Assembly: GCA_963736305.1 (NCBI GenBank) | Contig: CAVTOD010000010.1 | Location: 1-8,318, forward strand | Origin: DASUPK01 sp963736305 | GTDB taxonomy: Bacteria > Actinomycetota > Thermoleophilia > Solirubrobacterales > 70-9 | Direction: 5' to 3' | Length of the DNA stretch: 8,318 bases | Shown: positions 6,921-8,318 of the stretch, one piece after another | Position numbering within the stretch: the stretch's first letter is position 1 | Layout of the letters: each line of letters starts with the position of its first letter | Notes under the pieces: generated by a model | Seen by the model: only the letters and a program-made list of their open reading frames with translations | What the model was told of the DNA's origin: nothing | Databases searched by the model: none | Made by a program: the position numbers and the translations under genes

Positions 6921-7657
6921 TGCGGTGTGTGGAAGTTTCCGCCGCAGTCCTTCCAGACGCCGCGGTCCGCGTTCTCGGCGCGATGCTCGGCGTGGCGGAA
7001 CGGCCTGACCTTCTCGAAGGGGTTGTGGTTGTAGACGTAGACGTCGGCCCAGCCGCGACGTAGCTGGATCTTGCCGAGGTCCTGGTTGCCCCGGAACACG
7101 TAGTCGAGCAAGCGCCCGTACCGATCGACACGATCCTGGGTCGGATCGCTGACCAATGTGACACGGCGCCCGTCGGCGAGGCCGTGCATGCTCGTCGAGG
7201 CCTGCGGGCCGCCGCACTGCACCGGTGTGTTCGGGCGGACGGTCTCGGGCGTGTCGATGCCGATCAGGCGGACGTCCCACTCCTTGCCGTTCTTCAGATC
7301 GACCTTGAGAGTGTCCCCGTCCACTGCCGCAACGACCCGGGCTGAGACCCGCTTCGCCTTTGGCGCGGTCTGGCCTCCCCCACCCCCGCCGCCTCCTGAT
7401 CCGGCGGAGCTCGAGCAGGGACAGGGCAACGACTCGCAGGCGACGCCGTCGTGGTCGGCGTCGAGATTGTCGAAGTCGTTCGACGCGCTCCCGCCGTGAG
7501 AGGTGAAGTAGCTCTGCGCTTGCGCCTGGTTCGCGAAGTCGGAGCAGTCCTTGTCGGCGCTCGCAGAGCTGGCGGCCGTCCCACCGCCGCCCGCAGCAGT
7601 CGTCGCCAACAGCGCAGCCACGGCCGCGATCCCGATCAATGCCCGTCTCACCGGCAC
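6917..7657 (-). CDS. Secreted thermonuclease (SNase family) with N-terminal excalibur domain
   Basis: This is a calcium-dependent nuclease of the staphylococcal nuclease family, 246 aa from GTG 7657 (GTG 7651 is also possible). Residues 1-34 form a signal peptide-like start: RR, then the hydrophobic stretch ALIGIAAVAALLATTAA. Residues 36-80 are an excalibur calcium-binding domain (DKDCSDF, then NLDADHDGVACE). A glycine run (87-95) links to the nuclease domain (about 103-246). The active-site residues are present: D115 in VDGDT, R130, D135 and E138 in VRLIGIDTPE, and R182 in RYGR. It is probably exported and degrades extracellular DNA or RNA. Two cysteines in the nuclease domain (C148, C238) might form a disulphide. 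It runs opposite to both neighbours and probably has its own promoter in 7658-7763. No clear ribosome binding site was seen, so the start is approximate. Confidence 0.9.
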   Translation of the reverse strand: MPVRRALIGIAAVAALLATTAAGGGGTAASSASADKDCSDFANQAQAQSYFTSHGGSASNDFDNLDADHDGVACESLPCPCSSSAGSGGGGGGGGQTAPKAKRVSARVVAAVDGDTLKVDLKNGKEWDVRLIGIDTPETVRPNTPVQCGGPQASTSMHGLADGRRVTLVSDPTQDRVDRYGRLLDYVFRGNQDLGKIQLRRGWADVYVYNHNPFEKVRPFRHAEHRAENADRGVWKDCGGNFHTPQ

Positions 7658-7763
7658 CGAAGCTAGCTGCACCGGCGGCGCGTTGTCGATACCTCGTTCT
7701 CTGTCAGGAGTGGGTCCACGATGCGACTCAACTGAGGAGAAACGAGGGCGAGAGAGGAGAGCT
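7658..7763. promoter_or_regulatory. Divergent promoter region between nuclease and zinc-ribbon genes
   Basis: These 106 bases must hold the promoters of both divergent genes. I could not read a convincing -35/-10 pair. An 8-base palindrome agctagct lies at 7661-7668, and a 7-base inverted repeat has arms cctcgtt (7692-7698) and aacgagg (7741-7747). Either could be a protein site or chance. Confidence 0.35.
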
Positions 7764-8318
7764 TTGGACTTCGACGACATGGACCTTGACGGCATCTTCG
7801 GCTTCGACGAGGAGGACGAGCCCGACCACCTCGGCCCGCCCGACTTCCGGGCGACCATCCACGACGGCGAGCTCCTCGTCACGAACTGGGCCCCCTACCT
7901 GCTGAACGGCGGCGGCCCATACCACCGGATGGTCCGCGAGCGGGCCGCCGCCGGAGTGACGATCGCCGACATGTGGCTGAACGGCGATGAGACGGCCGAG
8001 CTGATCGTCGAGTACCTCGCGCTCGCGGATCGGCGCCGCGCCGACCGCCTGCTCACCCGCTGGGCCAAGGCCGTCGGCTACGACCGGCTCTGGCTGCCGG
8101 ATCGGCTGGTGACCTTCGAGTCCGGCCGGCCGCTGGGTTCGGCCCAGGTGGTCTGTCCGACCTGCGGCATGGTCTGGGAGGACGAGGGACCCGACTTCTG
8201 GAACGGCGTGCGCCGCTCCGGGCGCTTCCCGACTCTCTGCGCTCTCTGCAACAGCGACCTCCCCCAGTGGCATTGGCGGCCGCGAGCCCGGCGCGAGCGC
8301 GGGCAACGGACGAAGGCG
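7764..8318 (+). CDS. Zinc-ribbon protein of unknown function, cut by the window end
   Basis: At least 185 codons are open to the right edge. The N-terminus is very acidic (DFDDMDLDGIFGFDEEDEPD). A helical middle part follows, with GVTIADMWLNGDETAELIVE and RRADRLLTRWAKAVGYDRLW. A probable zinc ribbon comes next: C131-P-T-C134 and C159-A-L-C162, 24 residues apart. The tail becomes arginine-rich. The TTG at 7764 is chosen because AGAGGAGAG lies just upstream; ATG 7779 would shorten it by 5 residues. I do not recognise the family. The zinc ribbon with a basic end could bind DNA or RNA, and the acidic start could contact a partner. An opposite-strand open frame (7728-8306) is a shadow. Confidence 0.75.
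   Translation, partial: MDFDDMDLDGIFGFDEEDEPDHLGPPDFRATIHDGELLVTNWAPYLLNGGGPYHRMVRERAAAGVTIADMWLNGDETAELIVEYLALADRRRADRLLTRWAKAVGYDRLWLPDRLVTFESGRPLGSAQVVCPTCGMVWEDEGPDFWNGVRRSGRFPTLCALCNSDLPQWHWRPRARRERGQRTKA

Noticed and set aside
6672..7280. 202-aa open frame on the minus strand
   Set aside because: It overlaps the nuclease in another frame and the 56-aa gene on the opposite strand, and shows only shadow-like composition.
7371..7402. C/G-rich simple repeat
   Set aside because: It is the coding sequence of the glycine linker in the thermonuclease and not a separate repeat element.
7692..7747. Inverted repeat cctcgtt / aacgagg as a regulator operator
   Set aside because: The arms are only 7 bases with 42 bases between them. 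In a region of this composition chance is a sufficient explanation, so I only mention it in the intergenic entry.
7658..7882. N-terminal extension of the nuclease to 321 aa
   Set aside because: The added residues are antisense to the zinc-ribbon gene and would bury the signal peptide in the interior of the protein.
7728..8306. 192-aa open frame on the minus strand
   Set aside because: It is opposite the zinc-ribbon gene, whose paired CxxC motifs and ribosome binding site favour the plus strand.

Overview
The window is very GC-rich, uses many GTG and TTG starts, and carries gene families common in high-GC Gram-positives. I read it as chromosomal DNA from an actinobacterium. A Thermoleophilia/Solirubrobacterales-type lineage is possible, but that is inference; no rRNA or tRNA is present to settle it. 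No stretch longer than 300 bases lacks a gene, and I see no insertion sequence, CRISPR array, tRNA or attachment site.

Layout. (1) 36-1845, plus strand: a RecQ-family DNA helicase with helicase core, zinc-binding and HRDC regions, broken by one frameshift near 277-282. It converges on the next operon with only 6 bases between stop codons. (2) 4689-1852, minus strand: a compact chain of small unknown genes in which most stops overlap the next start (ATGA). In transcription order these are a TPR-like protein, a membrane-anchored protein with a CSCGLYAL domain, a proline-rich 54-aa peptide, a 61-aa membrane peptide, a possible 42-aa peptide, a second proline-rich peptide related to the first, and a soluble 194-aa protein with a second copy of the CSCGLYAL domain. 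The order A-B-membrane-x-B-A is roughly mirror-symmetric. (3) 4690-4796: a short divergent control region with a strong 38-base dyad. (4) 4797-6899, plus strand: a sigma-70-type factor (frameshifted), an XRE-like helix-turn-helix protein, an ImmA/IrrE-type zinc protease (frameshifted), and a 56-aa small protein with a strong ribosome binding site. (5) 7657-6917, minus strand: a secreted thermonuclease with an excalibur calcium-binding domain. (6) 7764 to the right edge, plus strand: a zinc-ribbon protein of unknown function, cut by the window end.

How the parts may work together. The sigma / HTH / ImmA-IrrE set resembles signalling modules in which a metalloprotease cleaves an XRE-type regulator, as IrrE cleaves DdrO in Deinococcus. 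Here the HTH protein may restrain the sigma factor or repress promoters until cleaved. The unknown membrane-associated operon is divergent from this set and separated from it only by the dyad region, so it is a natural candidate target. That link is inference from position.

Quality caution. Three plus-strand genes (recQ, the sigma gene, the protease gene) each carry one frameshift, all in the same direction, and each can be repaired by adding back a single CG/GC dinucleotide. This looks more like a systematic sequencing or assembly error than three separate gene deaths.
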